Source of the DNA: Clusia tigrina
Taxonomy: Eukaryota; Arthropoda; Insecta; Diptera; Clusiidae
Reading direction: 5' to 3'
Assembly: GCA_920105625.2 (NCBI GenBank)
Contig: OV050033.1
Coordinates: 55,262,780-55,326,779 of the forward strand
Length of the DNA stretch: 64,000 nucleotides
Shown piece after piece: positions 35,090-47,639 of the stretch (its first letter is position 1; every line of letters starts with the position of its first letter). The notes under the pieces were generated by a model. The model did no database searches. It saw only the letters and a list, made by a program, of their open reading frames with translations, and was not told the origin of the DNA. Made by a program: the position numbers and the translations under genes.

Positions 35090-35615
35090 GTGTCATTATT
35101 CGGTGACTTTTGCGCTGAGGGACTGGGTATTTTGCCAAAATGTGGGACCCAATAATGTGAGAAAATTTTGCTATTCCGCAGTCCTGAATCGGCAACTTCT
35201 GCTGCATAGACTGGGTAATTAGGTAAGGGCTGGGATCCAATAAACGTCGAAAATTGTGATCATTCCGCTGTCCTGATTCGGCAAATTCTATTACATGGGA
35301 CTGGGTACTTAGCTAAAAGGTGAGACCCAAGAAAGTGAGAAAATTGTGATCATTCAGGCAGTCCTTCTTCTAAAACTTCAGTTTTACGGGACTTGGTATT
35401 AAACCAAAAGGTGGAACCCAATAATGCGAGACAATTGTGATCATTCCGCAGTCCTGAATCGGTAACTTCTGCTCCATGGGACTGGGTATTGAGCGAAAGC
35501 GTGTTCTTCAAAAAATGGTAAAAATTGTGATCATTCCGCAGTCCTGAATCGGTAACTTCTTCTCAGTGGAACTGCGCTTATAGCCAAGAGGTGAACACAA
35601 TTAATTGACTGAAGT
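35090..35615. repeat. 90-bp tandem array, six copies
   Basis: The unit carries GGGACTGGGTATT, AAAAGGTGGGACCCAATAA, GAGAAAATTGTGATCATTCC and GCAGTCCTGAATCGG. Unit starts are 35,121, 35,209, 35,299, 35,390, 35,480 and 35,570. Confidence 0.93.
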
Positions 35616-36895
35616 TTGAGAGAATTCTTTCCACTATTCCACCATCTGCCAGAACAGAAATATTACGCATCCTGCAGCTTGGGTCCGGCTTCAAATTGAG
35701 CACATTTTTGGTAGCTGATCCCAACTTCGACCAAGCTGCAGTACACAATTTTTTTATGAAATATTTTTGTTTACTTGTTGGGCTTTCTCTCATCCCAATC
35801 TCTGCCCATTGATTTTGCTGCGCCCCGCCTGGACGCTTAATTAATTTTCTGCCCTGTCCGCTTCATTCTTTTAATTTTAATTAAGTGCTAATTAATAAAG
35901 CGTCCGCCGACCAGAGTCCACAAAAGCGTTAAGCGTCGCATGTGGTGTGTTGTTTTTGGTTTTGACGAGTTCATCAATGGGCGCATAATTAGCATTCGCT
36001 TCGTTTAAAAATTCATTTAAATCATTATGAAAACTGAACACTTGTCAGCACTGCTAATTGAAAGGTTCTGATAATGGAATTTTTCCAAGAACTATTCCTT
36101 ATGAACGTAATTAAAAGTTCATCAATGGAATGAACACTTGAGCTTGACTTAAGAAGCAGGCAAGTCAGAAAAAGTTTTACTTACCTTGAATATCTGCAAG
36201 TGAACGATATTGTTTCAAGGTAGTTAAATGCGAAACGAGGTCTGAACGATTTGTTCTGAAATGGTACCTGAACCTGGTAGAAGTGGTGCTATCACTCAGT
36301 TGTAAAAAACATTCAGTATGGAACTTTGAGTAAGCTATTGACACAACCGATATAAAAACTTACTCAGTTTCTTTAGTTTCCTCATGCTAATCATTGTGGC
36401 ATTTCTGTATTATAGTAGCTTGGAGCCGATAGACACCTACGAACAACTGCTCTCTACGTTGCTCTTGGATCCATGGATTGTATGACTAGTCCCTAGTTCC
36501 CTAGAATAAATAGCACACATTATTTAGGAGAGTATTTGGAGGGCAATGAAACAGTTAACATACTCCATATTATTTTCTTTTTGTCAGAAGGATGAACTTT
36601 CAGATGGCAACTTCATTAGTAACTGAAAATTAAAAAGAGAACACAATTGTTTATCTATTTTTAGGACAGAGAACTATGTCTGCTTATAATAACATCATTA
36701 TCTAGAACGACATTTCAGAGCATAATGTAATATCACAAAGATGAATCAATCAGTTTTCCAATTTCTCACTGTCTCCTGAACAAATATGTTCTCGGTAACA
36801 CTTCTGGAAAGTTTCAACATTATTCTGTACTGTGAGTCAGATGATGGACCAACTATTTTCAGCTTCAGAGAAGCTTGCTAAATTATCATTAGAAC
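35616..36895. other. Non-coding stretch
   Basis: AT-rich with no gene. A minus-strand frame 35578-35793 partly overlaps the 90-bp array and has no domain. Confidence 0.5.
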
Positions 36896-36899
36896 ACTA

Positions 36900-37420
36900 A
36901 ATGTAGTCAGAACTCCTCTCTCCAAGCAGTTGTTCAAAGTAATGGCCTTCTATCTAGAAACTATGTATTTCTTGAATATTCCGAACCCTATTCTGATGGA
37001 TAAAGAATGGATTGATTGCTCCTGACTTAAAACTATTCTCCATTTAATTCTTGGACCCATTGCATAAGTTTAGTCTGAGATCTATACCTTCCTTTAATGT
37101 TCCGACCCTTCTCGGGATTTTATAAGATAGAGGAACAATGGATTTAAGGCTCCCGACTTAAAACTATTCTCCATTTAATTCTTGGACCCATTGGAAAAAA
37201 ATACACCTTTATAAATCATAAGTTTAGTCTGGGAACTATGTCTCTTTATTATGTTTAGAACCCTCTCTTGATTTTAGTAGATAGAGGAAGAACGGATTTA
37301 ATGCTCCCGACTTAAATCTATTCCAGATCTACGTTCTTGGACCCATTGCAACCAAAACAGACTAATAAAACCGTAGGTTTATTCTGGGAGTCCTTTTGGC
37401 ACAGATCTTTTTAAAAGTTT
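36900..37420. repeat. ~130-150 bp degenerate tandem repeat
   Basis: CTTGGACCCATTG occurs near 37,054, 37,184 and 37,340, with CTCC(C)GACTTAAAACTATTC and TAGTCTGGGAACTATG-type blocks between. Indels vary the period. Confidence 0.75.
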
Positions 37421-39470
37421 TGTCGCATGTCTCTATTGAAGGAGTGGTAAGAATAACTTTTCAAAGAATTCTCGCCATTCAGGTGCCCATCCTTCCTCAA
37501 AATATTGCATGTTTAAGACTTCATTGCATCTTCTTTTCTACCCCTGTTCAAAATAATGAAAAGAAACACGAATGCTGAAAATTCCACAATCTCAACTAAA
37601 ATTCTGTAAAGGACCATTTGGTATTTTTTTGAATTTTTGTGGTCTAATGGCTCTTCCTCATCAGTTATGCATTTTCTCAGCTGAAGATTATTAAATACCT
37701 CTTGTTTGGAGTAGTGTCCTTAAAATGATACCAAATTTGTGAATATCGGTGACCACAAATATTGTGAGGTGGCGTTACTTATATGGCCATCTCCATTTTT
37801 TCTCTTCTCATTCATGTCAAATTGTTTTACATATTCGAGAACTTTCTTACACGGTAACATTTGTACACATCCTTTAAGGTTCCTTTGAGCTGGGCAAATA
37901 ATAATAAACACCCAATCCCAAGTAGTGCCTGGCAACCTGCTGTGGACTGAAATTCAAAGTTAATTTCATGTTGTTTGTAACTTAAAATTGCAATTAAATT
38001 GTTTTCAATTAAACCTTCGGAGCATTTATACGACTTTGTGGTTTTGCAGGGACATTTATTGATCTTTAAGGACAAAAATGAGGAGGTGGCGCTGTAAGGT
38101 ATTGTACTGCAGTTCATCTACTTCGGCAATATTTCTCGCCCTGCCAATGATATTTGACAAATGGAAATAAATTTTGGAAAATATTTTATGCTCCTTTTGC
38201 GGATTATTGCATTCATTTTGCTGCAACCGCAAGTGCCACAAAACAAATTCGAGCATTATCCACAACGACAAACGAGTAAAATGGAAACAATTGGAATTGT
38301 GTGCTTTTGATAGAATGGCAACAGTATTTCCTCCCTACAACAGTGCGAGATAATGTTGTCAGAGTGTGTGTGTGTTTCGCTTATGCTGGGCTGTGTGAGT
38401 GCTTGTGTGCTCCCGAAATTTATGTAAGCACATTTGCCATCCTTTCTGCTGACCCACTCTAACGGTCCTTAACCATGCAGAAACTGTTTCAATATATGCG
38501 CAAACAACTTGATTAAAAAACCACAGAAACCTTTGGAAGGCCAATACAAAGACCGCACACAAATACCCGCTCCTCACGCTCTACGCACGCACACCCCCGA
38601 AGAGTCGCGCACAACCCTTTCACTACCCTGCTCAGCATAATTTCAACCATATGGACACCATATTTTCGAGTGGTTATGCTGTGGCGCCACATGTGCGGGT
38701 AGCGTAGGGTGGAACTTATTTTTGGATCACAGAATTGAGAGGACGCCATGCGCCACGCTTGTTTGTCTTCTATATTAGAAGGATACTTGTAGGGGTTGCG
38801 AATACTACGACCTGGAGATAAAAGTCCCAACATCTTTTGACGTCATTTCACAGGTATTAAATCGACTAAGAGTTGCTTAGATAGATATATATATATATAT
38901 ATAGAAGTGGGATAGGCAGGAGAACCACCGAAGAAGGAGGTCTCCAAGCACTCAGGCATTGATGCTCATTTACTATAAGCCGGCAAATATTTATGGGAAG
39001 GGGTAAATAGAAGATTTTGCAAAGGAAGTTAAACCTTTTCACACTGCTTTGACTATTTTATGAATCCCAGAAATCTGTCCAGGGATAAGGAATGTACGTT
39101 GTCAATTCCCAAAACATCGGACCCTAATATGCTCCTCCTCATTCTGGCAAAGGCAGGAGAACCACAGAGAGTTACTTATGAACATATTTCTGAACAACTG
39201 CCTGTTGGGAGGGCATAGCCCCCAATGGATCCTAAAGTGAACTGAGTTATAATGAATTATCACAGAGATCATTAAACCATCATCCAAAGTTTTCTGTTCT
39301 TGCTTAAACTGTTCTAGATGTCGGTTCTGACAAACAATGTTTATCGAATGGTCAAGTGATATATTATTCTAAAAATTTAAAAAAAAGTATTGTGACGAAA
39401 TAGAATTTTCATCAATAATGAATGATGGATAAATGCTAAAATGCCTTTAAAATGTCAATCGAGACTTATG
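37421..39470. other. Non-coding stretch
   Basis: No convincing gene. Overlapping frames lie on the minus strand at 37720-38271 and 38359-38833. A perfect (TA)n run is at 38,885-38,902. Confidence 0.5.
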
Positions 39471-39548
39471 ATTGATTAGTGACAAGTCATAAGCAACAAG
39501 TCATAAGCAACAAGTCATAAGCAATAAGTCATAAGCAACAAGTAATAG

Positions 39549-40843
39549 CCAGTTACGGCGTGAACAAAATGGGTTCAGACCAAACCGATCTTGCGTGGAC
39601 CACATCAACACTTTACGCATAATTGTGGAGCAATCTGTCGAATGGAGATCGCCACTATTTCTCCTTTTCGTGGACTTCGAACGTGCGTTTGACACGGTTA
39701 ACAGAGACGCAATATGGCGCTCTCTACAAAATTGCGGAGTTCCAGACAAGATCATCGAACTCATTAAGGCCCTATATAAAGACGCGAACCTTAGTGTGCG
39801 TTATAAAGGTAAAAATAGTGCCAACTTTAATATAAACAGAGGCGTTAGGCAGGGGTGCGTTCTGTCACCACTGTTGTTTATAGTGGTCTTGGATGATGTC
39901 TTTAGGCGTACTAATGCGGAGACGGAGGAGGGGTTGCAGTGGAGATTAAACCAAAAGCTCAGTGATTTGGACTACGCTGATGACATCTGTTTCCTGACGC
40001 ACACGTTAGCAGGCGCCTCGTCACGAATACGCCAACTAGCCGTAAACGCTCATGCAGCTGGCCTCAAAATCAATTTCTCTAAAACTAAACTTTTGCGACT
40101 GCAAACTGCAAATACATCTCCACTCACTGTACTGACAAATGATAGCTCCACCATCAACATTGAGGACGTTGACAGCTTCTGCTACCTTGGTAGCTACATA
40201 ACAAAATAGGGGGGTGCAACATCTGATGTGGCAGCACGCATAAACAAAGCACGGTCTGCATTCCGGAATTTAGATCGAATTTGGCGTTCTCGTGTGATAT
40301 CGCTGCGCACAAAAATACGAATATTTAACACCAGCATAAAACCTGTTCTGTTGTATGGGTCTGAAACATGGTTGGCCTCAGAACAAATAACTCGACAACT
40401 TCAAACTTTTGTCAACAAATGTCTACGAAGAATCTGCCGTATTTTCTAGCCGACAACGATCATGAACGAAGACCTGTGGCGCCTCACGAATAGCGAGCCT
40501 ATTGACACAGAAGTTAAAAGACGCAAGTGGAGCTGGATAAGGCACATTCTGCGTAGAGAAGACACCAACATTGCAAAGATGGCCTTTCAATGGAACCCAC
40601 ATGGTAGTCGGAAAGCAGGACGCCCACGACAAACATGGGTACGCACTATCCACGCAGAAAGTCACCACAGAGCCACCTGGAACGAAATAAGACACCTGGC
40701 TGCTGATAGAAACCGTTGGAGAGCTTTTGTGACCGCCTTATGCTCCGACTAGGAGCGATATTTGACTCTTTCATAATTATGTCTTTTAGTTATCTTTGTT
40801 AGCATAAGTATAGTTTTATTGTGTCAAATGTCTTGGAATTAAT
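39549..40843 (+). mobile_element. 5'-truncated RTE-like non-LTR retrotransposon insertion
   Basis: A 1,295-bp insertion lies between two copies of AACAAGTAATAG (39,537-39,548 and 40,844-40,855), a 12-bp target-site duplication. It starts inside the reverse transcriptase gene, as expected when reverse transcription stops early. It ends 91 bp after the ORF stop with no poly(A). The empty site can be read from neighbouring array units such as those at 41,440-41,460. The RTE/L2-type clade is assigned from protein pattern only. Confidence 0.85.
39550..40752 (+). pseudogene. RTE-like reverse transcriptase, 3' part, two in-frame stops
   Basis: One continuous frame of about 400 codons is broken only by TAG at 40,207-40,209 and 40,447-40,449. 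It opens with QNGFRPNRSCVDHI (RT motif 2 region). Motif A is LFVDFERAFDTVNR (catalytic Asp codon near 39,673), motif B RGVRQGCVLSPLLF and motif C LDYADDI with the two catalytic Asp. After the palm come LYGSETW, VNKCLRRICRI, then RRKWSWIRHILRRED and GRPRQTW at the C-terminus. The endonuclease domain and the start of RT are missing. The second stop sits where relatives carry Trp, so a TGG to TAG change is likely. With no frameshifts it is the youngest-looking mobile element here, but it cannot make the whole protein. Confidence 0.88.
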
Positions 40844-41619
40844 AACAAGTAATAGACAGCAAGTCATAAATAACGAGTCATAAACAACAAGTCATAAGCA
40901 ACAACAGATAGAAAGGCATAAATAACGAGTTATAAACAAAAAGTCATAACCAACAAGTCATAAGCAACTAGTCATAAGCAACCAGTTATAATCTACTAGT
41001 GATATACAGCTAGTCATAAATAGCGAGTCGTACACAACATGTCATAATCAACAAGTCATAAACAACAAGTCATAAGCAACAAGTCATAAGCAACAAGTGA
41101 AAGACATAAACTCATAAATAACGAGTCATAAAAAAGAAGTCATAACCAACAAGTCATAAACAACCAGTCATAAGCAACAAGTCATAAGCAACAAGTCATA
41201 ATAAACTAGTGACAGACAGAAAGTCATAAATAACGAGTCGTAAACCACAAGTCGTAACCAACAAGTCATAAACAACATGTCATAAAGAACAAGTCATAAG
41301 CAACAAGTCATAAGCAACAAGTCATAAGAAACAAGTCATAATCAACTAGTGACAGACAGAAAGTCATAAATAACGAGTCGTAAACCACAAGTCATAACCA
41401 ACAAGTCATAAACAACATTTCATAAGCAACAAGTCATAAGGAACAAGGGATAGACAGCAAGTCATAAATAACGAGTCATAAACAACAATTCATACCAATT
41501 CAATCATCATTCAACAAGTCATAAATAAAGAGTCATCAAAAACGATTTACACCAGTTTAAAAATTAACAACGAGTCATGAAAAACTGGTCATAAACCACG
41601 ACTAATTCCAACAGGAACC

Positions 41620-42400
41620 TTGCTTTTTACAATGGCTCACGCATTTTTTATAGGTTAAGCAGCTGGAGATTGTGAGGCCCAATCCATTTATGACGCCATT
41701 TTAATCCTTCCACTAGCGGCAGAGATGACTCCGATGCTTTGGGTCATTGTCGACTTGTAGAATCCAATTTTTATGATTGGGCTCACACACCTAATTGGCT
41801 GATTTCACACTTGTGAAATTTTACCAAGAATTCTGCATTAAAATTTTGCGTGAAAAGGGGCAAAGTCCCAAAACCACGTTTGGGGAAGGATTCCTATACA
41901 TTAACTTTTACAGGATGGTGCTTTGTATACTTGGTTTATTGGTGGTTAAATAGCCATTCTTCACGGGAACATGAGGCCAAAAGTTAGATTTATCGGTAAA
42001 CAACTATTCAACCAATCCCGATTATAATTCAGGTCCTTCGGTTTTTCATGTGGTCTTCCGTAAGCAATGGTTTCCAGGTTGTAGAGCGAAAGTTGACCTT
42101 TGCATTGCCTGATTATGTTGAGACCAATTTTAATTCCTTTTTAGAAAGTTCCTCCTTAGCTTCTCGCAGCCGCAGAGCGGGATTCTCCTCGAACAGCTAT
42201 AAAGGCAATTTATCCTGTCGGCTGGACGTTGGTCCTGATTTCTCATGATTCAGTCACCTACGTTTTTTGGTTCATCGTACCGCTGCACCCACTTAATAAT
42301 GAAGTATTTCGGCTTTTTTATTGTTTTAGCTGGGGCAGCTTACGACCTTTTCGGTCCTTTCGGTTGTGTGTTTACATGGCTTCACACCGCTTCGCGTAAC
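41620..42400 (-). pseudogene. Tc1-like DNA transposase, heavily decayed
   Basis: Minus-strand translation across shifting frames gives, N- to C-terminal, KWVQRYDEP (42,300-42,260), then NPALRLREAKEELSKKELK (42,180-42,120), the second helix-turn-helix region of Tc1-type transposases. Next come NLETIAYGRPHEKPKDL near 42,080-42,020, a degraded DESKF-like DKSNF near 41,985, and NWILQVDNDPKH at 41,751-41,734, which includes the second catalytic Asp. SQSP-like residues follow. At least ten stops or shifts are present. Terminal inverted repeats were not located. Confidence 0.7.
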
Positions 42401-42739
42401 CGGAACTCACTTTGTCAAACGCCCTCTCTTAATTAGGGACCGCGGAATACTAAGTTGATATGACAATGGCCTCATAGATATGTACACAAATAGAGGGTGT
42501 CGAGGAATTCACAGGTGCACCTCTATTGAGTGCCTGTACACAGAGATATTTGGGGTAACAGCGAGGCCGACTTGGGCACTTCACTTGGGCACTTCACTTA
42601 CTGCACTATCCCTCTTCTCCACCTTTGGTATATGTTTAGCTTCCGTAAAATGGACCATCAAACAACTCTATCTCGAGGAAGCAAAACGATGCTGGGTAGT
42701 TGTGTTTCATTTCAAATACAATTTTCATTTGGGTCGAGT
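42401..42739. other. Non-coding stretch next to the Tc1-like remnant
   Basis: May hold the element's left part; no inverted terminus found. A short duplication CTTGGGCACTTCACTT(A) occurs at 42,569-42,600. Confidence 0.4.
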
Positions 42740-42885
42740 TTGTGTCAACTTCAATTGAGTTCAATTAAAATTGAGTTTCTGTTCAATTAAAATTGAGTTT
42801 GAGTTCCATTAAAATTGAGTTCCATTCAAATTGAGTTCAATTCAAATTAAGTTCAATTCAAATTGAGTCAATTTCATTCAATATT
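42740..42885. repeat. 16-20 bp tandem repeat (AATTGAGTTCAATTCA)
   Basis: About eight units of AATTGAGTTCAATTCA or TAAA variants run head to tail. The unit is itself nearly palindromic around GAGTTCAATT. Confidence 0.9.
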
Positions 42886-44735
42886 ATTTAGTTTCAGTGC
42901 TAATTCAGTTAAAAAAATTCAAAAAAAAATGCTCGAAATGAAACAATGATTATTTTTCTCTAAAGGAATCTTACGAACCAAACGAAGGAAGCAACAACAA
43001 CAACAACACAACTATATAAAAGAACCAAAAACAAAAAACGAGGAAAAGAAAAACAAAAAAGAAGCTCTTCGTTAAACTCGGAAAATTGCAAATTATTGCA
43101 CTAAAACTCCGGAGTTATTTGTTTGTGCGGAGAGCCTTGGCAAGACGGGCTGCGCAAAGCTCTCTTCTAAACTTTTTATCGCTGCCGTCGTCAGTAACTG
43201 GCGCAGGGACTCACTCCACCGCCTCCCATGCATCGACAATTTGTTAAGCATCCCGAAACTTTTTTTAGTTATGGCAACAAAACAAACAGCAACTGCTGCC
43301 ACTCCCCAATTGCCACTCTTCTGGCTCCTGCTCCATTGTTTTGTTGTATCAGCAACTTTGATTTTAGCGTTGATTTTCCATCAGCAGCGTGGCAGTGCAA
43401 TATTTTTGTGTGCTATCAAAATTGAACGGAACTCCTTTAACACGTTCCTCTGTGATGCTGGCGCGCTGTCAATCCGTTGAGACACTGCAGGAGGGGGGGT
43501 CGGGAAATCTTGGCAGGGGACCAATTAAGGCACTCCGGGCTATTATGGTTTTAAGAAATTGCGAAAACAAGGAACTGAAAGGAGGTATTAAATTCACAGA
43601 AAGCCGGAGTTGATTTTAAATTTGTTCTAGAAAAGGAGTTACGAAATATTTGAGTCCACCAAGGGCTGGGTAATCACAAAGAACTGGATATACCAGTGTT
43701 TTATATACAGAATTTTAGTACAAAGGAGCCCCATTCCTATGTTCACAATAATTTTCAGATTCATTTATCAATAAGATAAAAAAAGTTGGACTCTGGCACT
43801 TCAGGAGTGGTTTAAAATGTTTTGTTGTTGGGGTTTAGAACGCAGGTGAAACAAATTTCGTATAAAGCCCGATATCGTTCTGGATGTTGAACTACCTACA
43901 AGATTCTACAGGAAGAAAACACAGTTAGGAAAAATGCTGAGGGAAAGTAACGACGTCCTTCAGATTTTCGTAAACTTTAGAATTACAGATGATTAAATAC
44001 AACTTGGTAACGATTAGACCTGGTTGAAAATCAATCCAAGGTGAAAGAGTTTATATGATATTGGATGGTCCCAGAGACAGGGCACAAGTACACACTATGG
44101 TACAAGTTCGTGTATTTGAACCTGACAGAGTCCTTGGATATTAAAAGTGTTTTAAGCAAAAGTAAATGGACATTGGTAAACATAATATCATCTCAGCCTC
44201 ATTCTAAAAGTGATGTTTTGAACAAATCCTCTCCGATCGGGTGCATACAGCTATCATGTTCTATATCAAAGTCCACGTTTATGGAATCATTCATTCATGC
44301 GCCCTTAGCGTAGGGATACATTAAAATATCATTTACGGTGTTGGAATCAAATTGGCCACAGACGGAATGACGAATGGATGAACAAATCTAAATGGACTAA
44401 GAACTTAACGCTTAATGTAACTATATTCACCTCCTTAAGAGTAGCTCAAACTCACAAGATTAGTATATTCTCCTTACCTTATTCTTTATTTAATAATAAC
44501 AGACATAAAATATGTTCAGTGGGAACACCATAGATGGGCAGTGGGTGAGAGCAGTGGAGACCAATTTTTTCATAAGGAAATGAAACCCCCGGTTCTCGGT
44601 GCAGAATGAAATAGACAGAACACAGATTGACTTGAGTCGGCAGAGCCATTGAAGAAGATTTTTGTCTTTTTAATATTCAAATTGATTTAAAGAAATCAAA
44701 CGAAGAAGATTACGAATACTTAAAACAGAAGGGGG
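42886..44735. other. Non-coding stretch
   Basis: A CAA run at 42,993 precedes a TATA-like ACTATATAAAAG at 43,010, but no gene follows. Frames 43093-43613 overlap on both strands without domains. Confidence 0.45.
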
Positions 44736-44739
44736 TTAT

Positions 44740-46090
44740 TTATTTGTGTCTCTAGTCATTTACAGAACTCCTTTGTTCTATGTTTACAGAACTCCATTAT
44801 TTTATGTTGTGGATCAAGTAATTTTAATACTGACAACCCTATCTTTGTGAGGAACAGATGTAAGAATACCTATGACAATATTATTGTCTAGAAAGCGATT
44901 CCGGTTCAAAGAGGTCCCAGAATATTAATTTCTGCCCCGTAATCGTTTATATTTTGGACTAGACAACCTTATCTCTGTGAAGGCCAGGCGACCATTTCTC
45001 TGTAGTGAGAATACCTATACAAATGTCGTTAGTTTATTGTTAGATATTTCTAAAAGTACGATCGTCTTCCTCGGAATTTTTTTATGTTTTGAACTGGGTA
45101 ATTCTAATAGTGGCGACAATATCTCTATGAGGGACAGAGGTGAGAATATTTATAACAATATTATTGGTTGATTCTTGGCCAGTCTAGCAAACGAATCCTC
45201 TTCAAAGATATCCTAGAACATTACTTTTTGATCTGTATTCGTTTATGGAAAGCATGTTTTATGTTTTGGCCAGGGCAAATCTAATTGTGGCGACCATATC
45301 TCTATGAGGGGTAGATGTAAGAATACCTATGGCAATATTATTGGTTGATTCTAGGTCAGCCTAGAAAACGAATCCTCTTCAAAGGTAAATTAGAACACAA
45401 ATTGTTGGTCTGTATTCGATTATGGGAAGACATCCTTTTATGTTTTGGCCTGGGCAAATACAATAGAGGCTCTATAAGGGGCAAATGTAAGAATATCTAC
45501 CAAATTAGTATTAATCGATTGGAAGATCATTCTAGAAATACATTACTCTTAAAAAAGATCCAAGTATATTTAATTTTGATCTAAATACATTTATAAAACT
45601 CCATTGTTTTATGTTTTGGACAAGGTAATTATAATAGTGGTGACTTGATCTCTGAAGGACAGAGTTAAGAAACTTACAAACATTTGGTAAATATATTCTT
45701 AGGTCCTTCTAGAAGGAGATTCCTCTAAAAGGAGATCCTAGAACACTATTGTGGGCCTGTACCCGTTTATGGTATTGCATTATTTTATGTTTTTTATGTT
45801 CTCGGTGGTGTGATTATAATAGTGGTGACTCCATATCTGTGATGGCGTGAAGTAAGACATCCAAAAACATGTGGTTAGTATATTCTTAGGTCTTTCTAGA
45901 AAGAGGTTCTTCTTAAAAGATATTAAAGAACATTATTTTCGTCCTGGACCTGTTTATGGACTTCCATTGTTTTATGTTCTTGGGTTAGGTTATGGGTGAC
46001 TATGCGTCTGTGCAGGCAATATACCAGGCTAGAGGTAAGAATACTCAAAAAAATTTGGGTTCTTAACAATTCTAGAAAGAGATCCCTGAC
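44740..46090. repeat. ~175-bp tandem array, eight copies
   Basis: A TTTTATGTTTTGG-type block recurs near 44,798, 44,950, 45,082, 45,257, 45,436, 45,607, 45,783 and 45,968. AATAGTGGTGAC, ATCTCTGTGAGG, GTAAGAATACCTAT and TCTAGAAAGAGA lie between. Middle copies keep 171-179 bp spacing and the outer ones carry indels. Short frames inside are artefacts. Confidence 0.9.
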
Positions 46091-47105
46091 ACTAAATTAA
46101 GAAGAACATCGGAAATTGCCCGAGTAGTTGAAGAGAAGCTTATAAAGTTTACCAAGTCAAGCAATAGCAAGCAGGAGTAGAGCAATTGTTGTAGATTATA
46201 AGACAGTCACGCCTTCATAACTCAAATCACATGCTTAGGAAAGGAGTCTGTTTACACATTATAAAATGTTGGAGCACGCTCCCTTTGGCCATATCTCCCC
46301 ACCTTCTGAGCAGTTCGCTCACTTTTCCGGCACTTGCACATTCTTTCATCGCACTGCACTACATACTACGTGCAGTCCTTCCGCAGCGTACTCGCATGTC
46401 CTTAAACCATGTTTACAGCAATCATCGACAACACGGACACACAAACACACAAAAATAGCTTCCTTGCAGTTTGAAATGGAAACTAATTGAAAAGAATTGA
46501 AACAAATCCAAAGTCAAGCCAATTCGCGTCATAAATCTTCATAAAAGAATTCATGGCATTCCTGTCCATTTATGCTGACTGGTCTTCGGTATTTCGCGTC
46601 GTTCGCTGCTTTCGCTACCCCTTTGGCCATGCCTGGTTCATGGCTGTTACTGCACATAACAATCTCCTACTTAGCCCCGCCACTGTGCTCGACACCGCAC
46701 ATAACTTCACATTAACTTTTTCTATTTATTTCCAGTGTTGCCATCATTACTTCAATAAAGCGCCCTGCTGCTGCTCCGCTGTGTTCTCCGCGCCATGCTT
46801 CTGCTCCGCTGTGTTCTCCGCGCCCGACTCACGGATTCATGCAGTTTGTTTTTTGTTTTCCGTAACTGCTGCTGCTACTGCTGCTGCTTAATTTGTAATA
46901 GTGGCGTGTATTTGGAGAGCAATGCCACACCACCCAAATTGAGTCCTCCCCAACGCCCCCTACCCCCCCATGCATTTGAGTTCACGCACAAAATCAGCAA
47001 TAAATTTTATAAGTTTGAGTTTACAACTTTTATTTTGCGTTAAGTTTTTTTATTATTATGTTTACTTTTGCTTGGCGATTTTTCCGCATACCCTACACTC
47101 AAACG
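46091..47105. other. Non-coding stretch with CTG repeat
   Basis: Frames 46231-46891 and 46795-47043 are low complexity. A 26-bp duplication with CTGCTCCGCTGTGTTCTCCG occurs at 46,771 and 46,801. A (CTG)n run lies at 46,866-46,888. Confidence 0.5.
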
Positions 47106-47109
47106 GCCT

Positions 47110-47520
47110 GCATGCTGGGTTATGAGATGGTGCAATCTACAACTCAAACGTCAAATCGGTAAATTTGTATGGTTGTGAAACTGGCTCATGAAGGACTTCC
47201 ATTCCAGCAAACTGCAAGTTTTCATCAGCAAAGGCCTGACGCGCATATTACGCATCTGGTGGCCCAGCATAATCACCAGTGACCTATCCAGACGGAGAGA
47301 AAGCAGAACAACTGGAAGTGGATTGGCCATACTCTACGCAAAGATCCCCCAGAAAAATGCAGAGAAGCCCTCGAATGGAACCCGCCAGGCAGTAGAAAGA
47401 AAGGACGGCCTAAGTACACATGGAGGAGGACGCTTGATTCAATTTATCGGGACATCCTTGAAAGAAATAACAGTCATCGCGGGGGATCGTAGCAGGTAGA
47501 AACGTTTCGTGGAGGTCCTA
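47110..47520 (+). pseudogene. RTE-like RT C-terminal fragment, frameshifted
   Basis: LYGCETG near 47,170 is followed in other frames by LQVFISKGLTRILRIWWPS (47,215-47,270), KWIGHTLRKDPPEKC (47,313-47,357), ALEWNPPGSRKKGRPKYTWR and LDSIYRDILERNNSHRGG. This is the same C-terminal order as at 40,350-40,740, but the residues differ enough to be another family. At least two frameshifts occur. The 103-codon frame 47188-47499 changes out of the true frame midway. Confidence 0.8.
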
Positions 47521-47639
47521 TAGTTCACAAAGGATGACAGGAACAAAGAGAGTGAGAGCGTCATTTCACTGCAACAAGTAACAAAATTTATTTTAATCTC
47601 TATTGAAGTAGTTTCGATTTTATTCGGTAGAATCAACTA

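Larger units (their letters stand above)
39472..41600. repeat. 14-bp satellite (AAGTCATAAGCAAC)n, split by a retrotransposon
   Basis: Runs at 39,472-39,548 and again from 40,844. Units AAGTCATAAGCAAC form larger repeats: a block with GACAGACAGAAAGTCATAAA and ATAACGAGTCGTAAACC occurs at about 41,209 and 41,349 (140 bp = 10 units), with variants at 40,855, 41,000, 41,100 and 41,450. The part between is an inserted RTE-like element. Confidence 0.95.
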
